From Macrotis lagotis (taxonomy: Eukaryota; Chordata; Mammalia; Peramelemorphia; Peramelidae), in assembly GCF_037893015.1 (NCBI RefSeq), contig NC_133666.1:1889467-1953466 (forward strand): 64,000 nucleotides of DNA, read 5' to 3'. Position 1 is the stretch's first letter. Each line of letters begins with the position of its first letter. A program made the position numbers and the translations under genes. This document shows, piece by piece, positions 35,066 through 46,480 of this stretch. The notes beneath the pieces were generated by a model. It saw nothing but the letters and a program-made list of their open reading frames with translations. It did no database searches and was not told where the DNA came from.

Positions 35066-35212
35066 TTTTTCTTTTTGCAAAGCAAGGAGACTTCAGTGAC
35101 TTGCTCAAGGTTACATGGCTAGGTCATTATGAAGTGTCTGAGGTTAGATTTGAACTCGGCTCCTCCTGACTCCAGGGCTGGTACTCTATCCACTGTACAA
35201 CCCAACTGTCCC
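35066..35212 (-). mobile_element. Marsupial SINE with 16-bp duplication
   Basis: Antisense copy ending 'gtacaacccaactgtccc'. The duplication tccatcctttattctg is perfect at 35050-35065 and 35213-35228, although the SINE body itself is somewhat diverged. Confidence 0.93.
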
Positions 35213-35484
35213 TCCATCCTTTATTCTGAAACCAAACATTTGATTATTCTATGAGAGCTCCCTAAACATGTACTGTGTTCACTTTGATCATGCTAGGATT
35301 CAATCGACCCCAAACAAACACATCCTAAACCGTTTCCATTCGGGTTCCACACTCCCAGCAAGATTTCATAGCTTCTCTTCTGATTTACAGGTCTAGTTCA
35401 TATCCATATAGGCAATCACACAAACAGATTTCTGTTGCCTTAAAAATCAAATGCCAAAATCTTCCACAATCTATTCAGATTATT

Positions 35485-36125
35485 TGCAAAAGGAGCAGCA
35501 CAAAAAGAAGGTGGCTTAGTCCTACCTGATCTAAAATGATATTATGAAGCATTCGTCATCAAAACTCTCTGGTATCGGCTAAGAAATAGAGTGGTGGATC
35601 AGCGGAATAGATTAGGTGCAATAGCAGGAAATGATTCTAGTAATCTGCTGTTTGATAAACCCAAAGAGTCCAGCTATTGGGATAACAATTCTCTCTTTGA
35701 TAAAAACTGCTGGGAAAATTGGAAGTGAGTATGGAAGAAACTGAGATTAGACCAACACCTCACAACCTATACCGAGATAAGATCCAAATGGATACAGGAC
35801 TTAGACAAAAAAAAACAATACTAGAAGCAAACTAGAAGATCAAGGACTAGTTTCCCTGTCAGATCTATGGAAAGGGAAGCAGTTTGTGATTAAGGAAGAG
35901 ATGGAGAACATCACTAAAAATAAACTAGATAATTTTGATTACATTAAATTAAAGAGCTTTTGCACAGACAAAACCACTGAAACAAAGATCAAAAGAAATG
36001 TAGTAAACTGGGAAACAATCTTTACAACTAATGTTTCTGACAAAGGACTCATTTCTAACATATACAGAGAACTGAGTCAAATTTTTACAAAAAAAAAACA
36101 AGCCATTCCCCAATTGACAAATGGT
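35485..36125 (+). mobile_element. L1 ORF2 internal fragment
   Basis: ORF2 text between RT and C-terminus: 'ggcttagtcctacctgatct', 'gaaatagagtggtggatcag', 'ttgataaaaactgctgggaa', 'gattacattaaattaaagag', 'gacaaaggactcatttctaa', ending 'ccccaattgacaaatggtca'. Retains a short open stretch but is broken. Confidence 0.8.
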
Positions 36126-36700
36126 CAAAGCATGTTAATTCAGTTTCCAATTGGTTTTCTACTGTTCTTATTTCTTTTCCAATTTCTTCCATTAACATTC
36201 TCATTTCAACAACAAAAATCATTTTTAGTTTGTTTTTCAACTCCTGCTTCATCTCTTCCAGGAATTCAAGTTGAATTTGGGCTTAAACTGTGTGTTTACT
36301 TGAAATTTTGATTACAGATATTTTGGAGTGATTCTTTACCTCTGTATCTGTATCTTAAGCATCCCTGTTAGCATAATAACTTTATGGTAAGCTTCCCCTC
36401 CCTTTTCCTCATTCTTCCAGTTTACTGCCCAACTTTGGAATTGATATTAGGATCCAGCTCTGGGCACTTCTGGAGGAAAGGTCTTAGCTGTTTCTGTGGC
36501 TACTTTCTTGGGGCATTGACTGTTCTATTATTCCAGTCAAATCTAACTGGCTGCTTGTTTTCGGTATATATAGTCTTCCAGATAAGAACAGGTTTTTATT
36601 TATATATTTTTAAACTAAGTTTTTTTGGGAACCTAGCCAGGCTTATTCACTTATATATCAACTGTCCAAATTCATGCTACCACAGGAGATTTGAGTAGTT
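36126..36700 (-). mobile_element. Probable L1 5' region/ORF1 (antisense)
   Basis: 'ttatttcttttccaatttct', 'agtttgtttttcaactcctg' and 'catctcttccaggaattcaa' read, on the - strand, like the Lys/Glu-rich coiled-coil start of L1 ORF1, followed by CT-rich 5' UTR-like text. The region 36701-36879 is unassigned. Confidence 0.45.
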
Positions 36701-36879
36701 TCAACAGAGACAGTACAAATCATAGACAAGCAGTTAGGAATTGGCAGTATTTCAAGAGTCATATGGAGTACTGTACCATGAAGCTTTTCTGTGATTACCA
36801 GTACATATCCATCATGTCAAAACAAGAAAAGAATAGAGAAAAAAATAGTTGTGTAACAATTTCTGAGCTTTGAACCCAG

Positions 36880-38040
36880 ACAAAAGTTTTCTTGAAATAG
36901 AAGAACCACTCTCTGTTGAACCACACAATAATATTCTGTCACCTTCATATATATTTGTTCAGTCATTCCCCAATTGATAGGTACCTTTTCAGGTTTCAGT
37001 TCTTTGCCATCAAAAAAGAGCTTCTATAATTTTTTCATATCTATGGGTGCTCTTCCTTTTTCTTTGATCTCTTTAGAGGTATATACTCCATAAAAGTATC
37101 ACTACATCAAGGGATAGGTACAGTTTCGTAGCCTATATATCCAAATTGCTTTCTGACTAGTTTGGAGCTCCACCCACAGTATGTTAAAGTCTCTTTCCCC
37201 ATGTCCCATCAAGTATTTGTCATTTTCCATTTCTGTCATGTTAGCCAAGGTGTGAGGTAATATTCAGAGTTGTTTTCATTTGTATTTCTTTAATGATGAC
37301 CAATTTAGACCATTTTTTCATATGGTCACTGATAGCTTGAATTCTTTCCTCTTGACCATTTACCAAGTGGGGAATTCTTGTAAATTTGACTATGTTCTTT
37401 ATAATCTTTAAAAATGAGACCTTTCTTAGAAAAACTTGCTGCAAAGACTCCTTCCCCAGCCCCCGTTCAGTTTTCTGCTTTTCTCTTAATTTTAGCTATA
37501 TTGGTTTTGTTTCTGCAAAAAAAAATTTCTTAAATCTTGGTATAATCTAGAAAAACCTGGAAAGACTTAAATGAACTGATGCAAAGCAAAGTGAGCAGAA
37601 CCAGGAGAATGTTGTACACAGTAACAACAATATCATATGATGAAGAATGGTGAATGACTTAGCTCTTCTCAACAATACAATGATCCAAGCCAATCCCAAA
37701 AGATGAATGATGAAGCATACCACCTGCCTTCAGAGAAAAAATGGATATTGTTTCAATACAGACTGAAGCATACAATTTTTTATTTTCTTTCATTCTTTTT
37801 CTTTTGAGCCTTCTTATACAAAAATGACTAATATGGAAATGTTATATGTGGCTGCACAAGTATAACCTATATTTATTGTTGCTTACCATTTCAAGGAGGG
37901 GAGGAAGGGAGTGATAGAATTCAGAACTCAAGACTCTAATAAAATGACAACAAATGTTAAAAATTGATTTAACATGTAATTGGAGAAAGATTACTTTATT
38001 AATATAAAATTAATATATTAAAATATTTTTAAAAGAGAAT
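36880..38040 (+). mobile_element. L1 with 5' inversion (twin-priming structure)
   Basis: 36880-37520 is antisense ORF2 C-terminal text ('cattccccaattgataggta', 'ccatttaccaagtgggg', 'gttttctgcttttctctt'). Beginning at about 37545 the sense strand continues with the next part of the same element ('gaaaaacctggaaagactta', 'aactgatgcaaagcaaagtg', 'gagcagaaccaggagaat') to an A/T-rich end near 38040. The two segments are contiguous in L1 coordinates but opposite in orientation. Confidence 0.6.
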
Positions 38041-38217
38041 AAGAAGTTGAAAAAATTTTAGTTAATCAAAATTTTCTATTTTACCTCCTGTGAATCTCTC
38101 TCTCTTATTTGGTCACAAACTCTTCCCCTTTCCATAGATCTGACAGTTAATTTCTTCACTGCTCTACTAATTTGCTTTATTACATTATCCTTTATGTCTC
38201 TATCATGGACTCATTTC

Positions 38218-38218
<1 letters not shown>

Positions 38219-38264
<46 letters not shown>

Positions 38265-38281
38265 ATACACATATATATATT
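38219..38281 (+). repeat. (TA)n microsatellite
   Basis: About 60 bases of mostly TA with small breaks, directly followed by a SINE. Confidence 0.95.
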
Positions 38282-38282
38282 T

Positions 38283-38580
38283 GGGGACAGCTAGGTGGTA
38301 CAGTGGAAAGAGCATTGGTCTTGGAATCAAGAGGACAGGGGTTCAAATCCAGCCTCAGACACTTGACACTTACTAGCTGTGTGATCTTGGGCAAGTTACT
38401 TAACCCTGATTGCCTCACATCTAGGCCCATCTCCAGTCATCCCGATCCATATATGGACACTGGACCCAGATGGTTCCAAAGGAGGAAGTTGGCCCAGCCC
38501 CCCTCACTCCAATCCAATTCATGTGCTTGCCATGGCATCACCTCCCTGATGTGGTCTTCTTCGAGAAAGAAGCATCATAT
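38283..38580 (+). mobile_element. Long-form marsupial SINE (nearly complete)
   Basis: 'ggggacagctaggtggtaca' start, B-box text 'gggttcaaatccagcctcag', then the long tail 'ccagtcatcccgatccatat', 'ggacccagatggttcc', ending 'cttcgagaaagaagca'. The best full-length example of the long form here. Confidence 0.88.
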
Positions 38581-38589
38581 ACCCATTTG

Positions 38590-38990
38590 AATCTTCTTTT
38601 GGTATACCAGTGAGAAATTGGTCTATACCTTGACCGCTTTCTGCTAGATTGCTTTCCAGTTTTCTCAAAAGTTTTTGTCAAATGAGTTCTTGACTAAATA
38701 GCTGGGATCCTTGGGCTGATGAAAACCTAGACCATTGAACTCATTTACTACTTCTGTATACAGGATCTGCTCCACTGATCAATCTCTCTGTTCTTTACCC
38801 AGTACGAGATTGTTTTTGAGGATAACAGCTTTATTAATATTCTTTGAGATCTGCTAATCTTCCTTCCCATTTTCTTCTTTGTCAATTCCCTTGATATTTC
38901 GACTTTTCACTCTTCCAGAAGAATTTGGTGGCTATTTTTTTTCTAGCTCTACAATCACAATTCTTTGATAGTAACTAAACTAATGCAGTC
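38590..38990 (-). mobile_element. L1 ORF2 fragment (antisense)
   Basis: 'caaaagtttttgtcaaatga', 'ctgatcaatctctctgttct', 'ttacccagtacgagattgtt', 'cccttgatatttcgac' follow antisense ORF2. Confidence 0.65.
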
Positions 38991-38999
38991 AATCAATAA

Positions 39000-39965
39000 A
39001 TATGTATTAAGTGCCTAGTAGGAGCCAGGCACTGTGCTAAGCACTAGAGATACAAAAAGAGGAAAGAAGCAATCCCTGCCCTCAAAGAGCTTATGGTCTG
39101 ATATAAGCAAACATGTACAAAGCAAAATGAAGAAAGGATAAATAGAAACTAACAGAGGAAAAGGACTGGAATGAAGAAGGGTTGGAAAGGGAAGTGGAAT
39201 TTGAGTCAGGACTTAGAGAAAGTCAGGGAGATCAGTGGTGGGCATGGAGGAGGAAGAGTCTGTCCATTCCAGACATGGGGTCAGTCAGAGAAAAGGCCCA
39301 AGGCTGAGAGATGGAGGGCTTGTTCATGGAAAAGCTAGGAGGCCAGGGTCACTGGATTGAAGAGATCGTATCATGGAGAGATATAAGAAGACTGGAAAGG
39401 TTGGAGGAAGATGGGCTTTGAAGGGCATTTTCTTTTTGGCTTCAGGAAGTGATAGGGAGTCACTGGAATTTATTGGGGGGGGATGTGTGATATGATGGGA
39501 CCTGTACTTTAGGAAATATCACTTCAGTGATTAAATGGATGATGGATTGGACTGGAAAAGACTTGTGGTAGACAGGACCACTCATAGGCTATTGCAATAA
39601 TTAAAGCTTGAGATGATGAAGGCCTGCACTAGTGTCATCTTTGTGTCAGAGGTGAGAAGGGGACATTTTTGAGACTTTTGGGAAAGGTGAAGTTGACAGA
39701 CCTTGGCAAAAGCTTGGATGTGGGGGATGAGAGATAGTGAGGAGTCCAGACTGACTCCTATGCTGTGAACCTGAGGGACTGAGGGAATGACATTGCGCTC
39801 TACAGTCTATATAGGGAAGGTGGGGGAGTGGATCAAAGGGGAAAGATAAATTCTGTTTTGGACATGTTTAGTGTAAAATGTCTCTTGGATATACATTCTT
39901 GAATTGTATGAAAGGCAGTTGGAGATATGAGGTTGGAGGTCAGCAGAGAGACTAGGGCAGGAATT
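39000..39965 (-). mobile_element. L2 LINE (antisense), about 1 kb
   Basis: Antisense L2 from its 3' end ('aagtgcctagtaggagccag', 'gcactgtgctaagcactaga') inward ('ctgccctcaaagagcttatg', 'gatagggagtcactggaatt', 'gaggagtccagactgactcc', 'ttctgttttggacatgttta'). Confidence 0.8.
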
Positions 39966-39984
39966 TGGACCCTCTTCTCCCTCA

Positions 39985-40900
39985 ATACTACTTCATTTGA
40001 TGATATCATTAGCTCCCATGGAATCAGTTATCATCTCTTCTGCTGCTGGATTTTATATCCAATTATCCAGTCTTCAAGTTTCATTTCTCTTGACCTCCCT
40101 ATCTCTCATCTCCAGATATCTCTTGAACACCTCAAACTCAACATGAACAAAATGAAACTCATCATCTTTCTGCCCAAACCCTCCTCTCTACCCAATTTTG
40201 CGATTATTATGAAGGGCAGCACCATCTTCCTGTTCACCCAGGGTCACAACCTAGATATCATCATCCTTGACTCTTCACCCTTTCTCACCACCCCCCCAAC
40301 CCAATCTATTGCATATTCTTGTTGATTCTACCTTCTGATCATCTCTTGTATACACTTCTGTTATTGCTACCACTCAGGCCCTTGTCATTTCATGCCTGAA
40401 CTAAAACAAATGTCTTCTGGTTGGTCCCTTTGACTCAAGTCTTCCTTCACTCCAATCTATCCTCCATTCAGCCACTAAGGCAATTTTCCTAAAGCACAGA
40501 TCTGACTATGTCACTCCCCTACTCAATAAACTTCAGTGGCTCCCTATCACCTGTAAGATCCAATACAAAATGCTGTGTTTGGTATTCAAAGTTTTTTTTT
40601 TTTTAATAATCTAGGCTCCCTTTACCTTCCCATTCTTGTTACACCTTCCTTTCCAAACTTATTTTTCAATCCAGTGACAATGTCTCCCTGACTGTTCGAT
40701 AAACAAAGCATTCCTTTTCCTGACTTCCTGTATTTTCATTAGCTGTCTCCCATGCTTGGAATGCTCTCTTCCTTCTTACCTCTACTTCCTGATATGACTG
40801 GCTTCCTTCAAATCTCAGGTAAAATCCTAACTTCTGTTAAGGAGATTTTCTTGGTTCCCTCTTATGCTAGTGCCTTGCCTAGAGTATTATAAGTTGTTAA
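39985..40900 (+). mobile_element. L2 LINE (sense), about 0.9 kb
   Basis: Sense L2: 'catcatccttgactcttcac', 'cacccccccaacccaatcta', 'tcctaaagcacagatctgac', 'cttcagtggctccctatcac', 'cttggaatgctctcttcctt', 'aaatctcaggtaaaatccta'. It meets the preceding antisense L2 head to head. Confidence 0.8.
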
Positions 40901-41148
40901 TCATTTGTCATTTTTCAGTCATGTCTAACTCTTCAAGACCCCGTTTGGAGTTTTCTTGGCAGAGATATTGGACTGGTTTGCCATTTCCTTCTCTCCAGCT
41001 CATTTTCCAGATGAGGAACTGAGACAAACAGGGTTAAGTGACTTGCCCAGGATCACGCAGCTAGTAAGAGTCTAAGTTAAATGAGAACTCAAGAAAGTGT
41101 CTTCCTGATTCCAGGTTGAGTACTCTCTCCACTGCACCACCTAGTGGC
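40900..41148 (-). mobile_element. MIR-related marsupial SINE, long form
   Basis: Antisense: 'caagaccccgtttggagttt', 'tgccatttccttctctccag', 'gttaagtgacttgcccagga', ending 'actgcaccacctagtggcc'. Confidence 0.85.
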
Positions 41149-42005
41149 CTGTTTACTATTGGATGAAGAGAACTGATGATTGGCTCACGGAGAATTAGCT
41201 ACATTCCTGGTGGCCTTTAAAGGGTCATCTTGATTAGTCAATCCTGAGGAGGACTAAGCTTTGAGAACTTGTTCCTCAGCCATTGACTACTACCCCTTCA
41301 GATTTTGTGCAGCAAAGAGGTTGTCTTCCCGTCTCCCACCCATCCGCAATCATGTCTTAGAGAAGAAACATATTATTGTAAGATATGTGCTTGCATGATG
41401 TCTAAGAGGAGAATTCATGGACATTGCTTCCTGAACCCCAATGTCCTGTAGAGGAAGGAGAATTCTGAATTTTTGTAGATGGTGTGGTCCTAGTCTTCTG
41501 TCCAGAGAAGAAAATTTCCCAGGCAGCAGAGCAGTAGCTTTGAAAGCTACTCAGTCATTAATTCCAAGTTCTTAAGTTTGAGAGATCCAGCAACTGGATC
41601 TTCTAGATCAATATTCTCCAGAGTGATGTCCCTCCACTTCCAAGGAGCCATGGGCTGACTCCTGGGCAAGAGGGCCCCAGTGAAAAACCAATTACAAAGG
41701 CAGGATGATGGATCACATCCTACCCTCCAGATGATAACCAATCCTTGGGTGTGTCTCTAACACATTTTCACCCAACATTCCCTGACTCCACCCTTTTCCA
41801 TCTCTATGCAAGCTCTCCACCTCTCCTAATCTGTGGTAGATGTCAGTTCCTTAAGGTGATTATCACCTAACTTGGACCTAAGAATCCAGAATTCTTAATA
41901 GCCATGTGGGCACCATTTTAATATCCCCTTCCTCCCTTAGTAAACCTGAATTCTGGCTTCAGCTCAATTCATGTCTGTGACTTTGTGTTTCTTTGTTTTC
42001 CTGCA
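41149..42005 (+). repeat. Possible solo LTR
   Basis: Begins TG after the SINE and ends 'tttgttttcctgca'. The last 100 bases have an LTR-like layout (agtaaa hexamer in 'cttagtaaacctgaattc', then 'catgtctgtgactttgtgtt'). A CCAAT word occurs at about 41739. No target duplication was found and the family is unknown, so this is tentative. Confidence 0.35.
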
Positions 42006-42808
42006 ATCTAGACCAGTGACTATTGAACAAGAGAACCAGTCCTCCTTCCTTTTGCATTAATAATTGTGGATAGGTTAAGCTTGAACTCCTTTGCTTATTG
42101 GAATGTATTATTCCATTTTTTTCCTGTGATTTCTCTTGAATGTGAAATAATCTTGTATTGAATAAATTATCTTTCATATTTGAAAAGTCTTTTTCCTAAG
42201 TTCTTGCAAAATTTGTTATTTTTATTAAAATTATGAAATGTCATCACTACATGCCATAATGCAAAGACAGGTTATGAACTTTTATAACCAAAATTATGTC
42301 CTCAACAAAAATAGGTAAGTTTAGAAAAAGGGTGGTTGGAAAAGATAAAATCTGAAACGTAAATGACTGCACCTAACATGTCAAATGAAAGGAATATTAA
42401 ATGAAGAGTTGTTTGAAACATTTATGAAAAAAGGACACAGTTGAGCATACTATTCAATTTGGGGCATGCCAAATAATGGCTATATAATGTTTTCTTCCTT
42501 GCTTCCTGTAGGATTATCTCATTTTTATTCTAACCTTGAAGCTTACCAATGATATATCTGGGTGACTTTAATTTTAGTTTGGTTTTTTTTTCCCCTGCTA
42601 GTGTTTAGTTAATTCAATTTTCACTCTTTCTGGAAAATTGTGTTCAATGATTCCTGAATATATTGGTCAGATTCTTTTCTTCTTTACAGGGAGCAGAAAG
42701 GCTGACACTTTTTAGCTTTCCCTTGTTTGATCCATTCTTCCGATTCTTCACTTTCATTGAAACTTCTTCCATTTTTTTTTCTATTTTCAATCATAAAAAA
42801 TCTAGTAT
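42006..42808. other. AT-rich unassigned sequence
   Basis: No gene. The last ~280 bases may be antisense L1 5' sequence ('cattgaaacttcttccattt'), uncertain. Confidence 0.3.
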
Positions 42809-42945
42809 GAAAGGCAGTATCACATAGTGGATAAAGAGTAACATTTAGAGCCTGGAGGATCTGGGTTCAAGTTCTGCCTCTGACATATACTAGCTATATG
42901 ATCCTGGGTAAGTAAGTGAAACTCTCAGTGATCTAAGATAGTGGT
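42809..42945 (+). mobile_element. Diverged marsupial/MIR SINE
   Basis: 'atcacatagtggataaagag', 'ctgggttcaagttctgcctc', 'tatgatcctgggtaagt'. Confidence 0.65.
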
Positions 42946-42984
42946 ATCAAAATCAAATAGAAACATGGGCCACTAAACCATATA

Positions 42985-43232
42985 TGAGGTAGCTAGGTGA
43001 TGCCATAGTGGATAGAGAGCCCAGCCTGGAGTTAGGAAGACTCATCTTCCTGAGTTCAAATCTGCCCTCAGACCCTTGATAGCCATATGACTCTGGGCAA
43101 GTCACTGCACCCTCTTTGCCTCAGTTCCTCATCTGTAAAATGAGTTGGAGGAGGAAATGGCAAGTCACTCCAGTCACAATGGACTGGGGTCATGAAGAAT
43201 CAGACACAACTAAAAACATTCCTGAACAACAA
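42985..43232 (+). mobile_element. MIR-related marsupial SINE, long form
   Basis: 'gaggtagctaggtgatgcca' start, 'ctcagttcctcatctgtaaa', 'gaggaggaaatggcaagtca', tail 'actggggtcatgaagaatca'. The sense counterpart of 40900-41148. 43233-43535 is unassigned. Confidence 0.8.
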
Positions 43233-43539
43233 AAGCTCTACATATGGGCTTCTTCAGACCATATATTGACCTAGTAAACTACATGCTAACTCTATATATT
43301 TTAATTTATTTTCTTAGATATATTGCAATTACATTTTAATCTGGTTCAGGCTACACTTAGGAGTGGACCATATGGTTGACACCTCTGCTCTAGACAACTC
43401 TTTAAACCAGTAATTTGAAAGAAAAGGACAACTCTGCATTAGAGAGGGAGTTTCCTAGGCCAATGAAATCACAGTTATAGTCTCTGGTCCTACTATCTAT
43501 CATTTTATCTTTCAATAAAATTATTCATAAGATAGAGAC

Positions 43540-43720
43540 TTAGAGCTAGAGAAGAGCTTGGGGCTATCTAGTCCAAGTCCTTAATTGTTATAGATAAGAA
43601 AACTGAGACCTAGAGAGATTGGAGTGACTGGTCCATGTTCCTGCAGTTAGTAAGTGGCAGTGGTGCTATTGAAACCCAGGTACTTTGACTCCAAATCCCT
43701 TGCTTTTTTATCATGCCACA
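43540..43720 (-). mobile_element. MIR SINE
   Basis: 'ctatctagtccaagtcctta', 'gataagaaaactgagaccta', 'cagttagtaagtggcagtgg'. Confidence 0.65.
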
Positions 43721-43889
43721 CTCCCGCACTTGTGTTTTCTACTTTCATCTCTTTTATTAATGTCCTGATATTCTTCCCATGTTTCTAAATTTCTGAATGC
43801 TGTCATCATCTTGTCCTGTGACAATAGCAGTGTAAGTTTATGTTTGGGAGGGATCATAAAGATGGCCTAGTCCACCGTTCAAGTCAACT

Positions 43890-44440
43890 CTGCAGTTTCA
43901 AACCTCGACAATATCATTCACATCTGTGACCTTCTTTCCATTCCCATATGCATCACTTTACTTCAGTTCTGAATCATCTCTCGCCTGGGTTATTGCACTA
44001 GCTTCCTATCATCTACTTGCTACAAAAGCAATTTCCTTAAAATACAGATTAATCTTACATACCAAGCTCTCATGAGGCCTACACCACCAACTACCCTTTT
44101 AACCTTTTTACACATCATTGCCCTCCTTGATGCTAAGATCCGGTCAAACTGGATTTGCTGTTGCTCATACGTAGCTATCATCTCCCATCTTTATGTCTTG
44201 CACCAGCTGTTATCCAAACTGGAACCGTTCCTCTGCCTCAAAGCTCAGCTCAAAGGTCATGTCCTCTACTGAAACCTTTCCTAATCCACTCTGCCCTTAG
44301 CCACTAGTCCCTTTTCTCCAAAAATGATCTTGTATTGGTTTGGTCTTTACCTATCAATCAAAGCTCCCTGAGAGTCAGAACTACTTTGTTTTTGCTTTTG
44401 TATCCCCAGGACCGAGGACAGTACTTATTCCATATTTCTA
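43890..44440 (+). mobile_element. L2 LINE (sense)
   Basis: 'gaatcatctctcgcctgggt', 'tattgcactagcttcctatc', 'aaaggtcatgtcctctactg', 'gaaacctttcctaatcc', 'gtatccccaggaccgaggac'. Degraded. A MIR scrap follows at about 44560-44640. Confidence 0.7.
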
Positions 44441-45128
44441 GATTGCTTGATTCAAGGGCCTTTTTATGTGGATGATCTCCAGGTATATCCAGATCCTCTT
44501 TATGTTTTTCTGCCCCAAATCCATTCCTTCTTAGAATTATTTTAGTGTCTGGAATCCAAAATCACAGAAATTGAGAGCTGGAAGGGATGCTGGAAGCCAT
44601 CTTGTCCAACTAATACACAAAGGGAAACCCAAACAGAACCATATTATTTGGACCTTGAGAACATTCTAACAACAGAGCTCTTATATTGGTTTAGCACAAC
44701 TTCTAGTTGTTTTGTTCTTCTTATTATTTTAATCTAGAATATAGATCCACTGTACTACAGAGACTTCGGTTTTAGTGATTTTAAAATTTTTTTTTGAAGA
44801 TTTCTGGTGAAATTGCTTCTGTTACTATTTTTGAGGCCACTGGTGAGGAAGCAGATTTCCTTGAGACCTTTCGCTCCATTATCTTCCCAGAAGTCTCTGC
44901 TCTGGAATTTTCCCATTATTTCATTGCAGTTAAGTAACCAAATACCAATTGCTGGGGTAATGAGATTCAGTTGGATGAGCAGGGCTATGTCCTGGACAGA
45001 TCTTGCAGATAGACAGGAAGAAGAGGAGGGGGAGGAGGGGAGGGAGGAAGAAAGGAAAAAGATGGTGGGGGGGAAGGCAGTAAAAGCCCTTTGAATTAAA
45101 ACTGAGACATTGTGCAGGTCTTGGCAAT
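44441..45128. other. Unassigned sequence with a purine-rich tract
   Basis: A GA-rich stretch at 45015-45075 (agaagaggagggggaggag) makes low-complexity frames on both strands; no gene called. Confidence 0.35.
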
Positions 45129-45142
45129 GCCAAGTATTTCTT

Positions 45143-45281
45143 TTTTTTTTTTTTTTTAACAAGGCAGTGGGGTTAAGGTCACACAGCTAAGTAACTATTA
45201 TGTATCTGAAGTCTGATTTGAACTCAGGTCCTCCTGACGCCAGGACTGGTGCTCTATCCACTGTGCCACCCAGCGGCCCCA
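45143..45281 (-). mobile_element. Marsupial SINE beside the provirus
   Basis: Antisense, T run then 'cacacagctaagtaactatt', ending 'gtgccacccagcggcccc'. A diverged duplication gccaagtatttctt / gccaggtgtttctt lies on the two sides. Confidence 0.85.
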
Positions 45282-45498
45282 GCCAGGTGTTTCTTGACCT
45301 GCCGCCTTTGATATTCTCTCAGTGATGCCAGTTTTCCTGCTGGCTAGGCCATATCATTAGCTAGTAATTGCAATCGTGCTCATACAGTTTTCTCATTTAC
45401 ACAGCAAAAGTGGTGTCAGTGGCTTAAAGGAAGACTGCACAACCCTGAAAGGTGGAAAGATTACAGTCAGAAAAGGTACTAGAGTCCAACAAAGTTGG

Positions 45499-45950
45499 TG
45501 TGAACTCTAAAAAACCAGGGCAAACTTAAAAAACATAGGGTTAAAACAAAATCAACAGAAGATATGGGTTAGACATGAAGGTTTATCCTCTGGGATTTAC
45601 CACTAATATTAAGGTTAATGACCACCTCGGACTAGGAGAAAGGGGAAATATTTATGCAAAAACAAAGAGTAAGGGAAATTATTAACCTCCTTTGTAGCCT
45701 GACATCAAAAGATGCACAGTATCAAGCTACCAAGATTGCTCCTCAAAGACTATCATTTTTGTACAGTACTATCTGATGATTATCTCTTCCTGGCAGGACA
45801 AGTCTTACTGAGTTTGTAATTAAGATAGGGAGAGATACCCAGGAATCTTGACTTTTTACCTAGTGACAAGGTTACTGATATGTGAAGACTGAGAGAAATC
45901 AGTCTGTTGTTTTACCCAGAATGTAGTTTTGAGAAACTTATATTTTGAAA
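45499..45950 (-). repeat. 3' LTR of the provirus
   Basis: Aligns over its whole length with 56500-56966; strongest shared stretch 'ggaaattattaacctccttt' and 'tagttttgagaaa'. Ends TG on the outer side. Confidence 0.85.
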
Positions 45951-45968
45951 TCCCCCCCCCCCATTTTG
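45951..45968 (-). promoter_or_regulatory. Polypurine tract of the provirus
   Basis: On the - strand a purine run (aaaatgggggggggga) directly precedes the 3' LTR, the expected place for plus-strand priming in retroviruses. Confidence 0.65.
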
Positions 45969-46149
45969 ATCACAGATGATGTCATAGCTATAGGTCCATT
46001 TCAGAGGTGGAGAAAGAAAAAATGAGGGGCATATTGGAGGGAGAGATAGCATCTCTTGGAGACCTAGGGTCATTAGAACAATGGCCAGGCAACAAACATG
46101 AGATCTGTCTAGGGGTGGGGTGGGCATAAGGATAGACAATACATTTTAA

Positions 46150-46480
46150 TGGTGATGATGATGTTTGTCCTTCATTTTCGAAGAAGACCATGACATCAGG
46201 GGAGGTAGATGCCATGACAAGCACATGAATTGAATTGGAGTGAGGGAGGACTTTGCTAAATCATCAGCCTCACTTTCTCCTCCAGAACCACCTGGGTCCA
46301 GTGGCCAGTTACGCATTAGGACAACTGGAGATGGTCCTGGATGGGGAGCAATCAGGGTGAAATGACTTGCCCAAGACCATACGGCTAAGTAAGTGTCAGT
46401 GTCTGAGGTTGCATTCAAATGCCTGTCCTCCTGACTCTGCAGTCAGTGCTCTAACCATTGTGCAACCCAGCTGTCCCTAG
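46150..46480 (-). mobile_element. Long-form marsupial SINE inside the provirus
   Basis: Antisense: 'gtttgtccttcattttcgaa', 'gaagaccatgacatcagg', 'ggtccagtggccagttacgc', body 'gaaatgacttgcccaagacc', ending 'tgtgcaacccagctgtccc'. Confidence 0.88.

Noticed and set aside
16149-38580. tRNA-like A and B box sequences
   Set aside because: All are within dispersed SINE copies; none has a full tRNA fold or sits outside a SINE.
44755-45162. 135-codon frame on the - strand with Ser/Pro-rich middle
   Set aside because: Composition follows a GA-rich tract; it ends in a SINE T run; no family.
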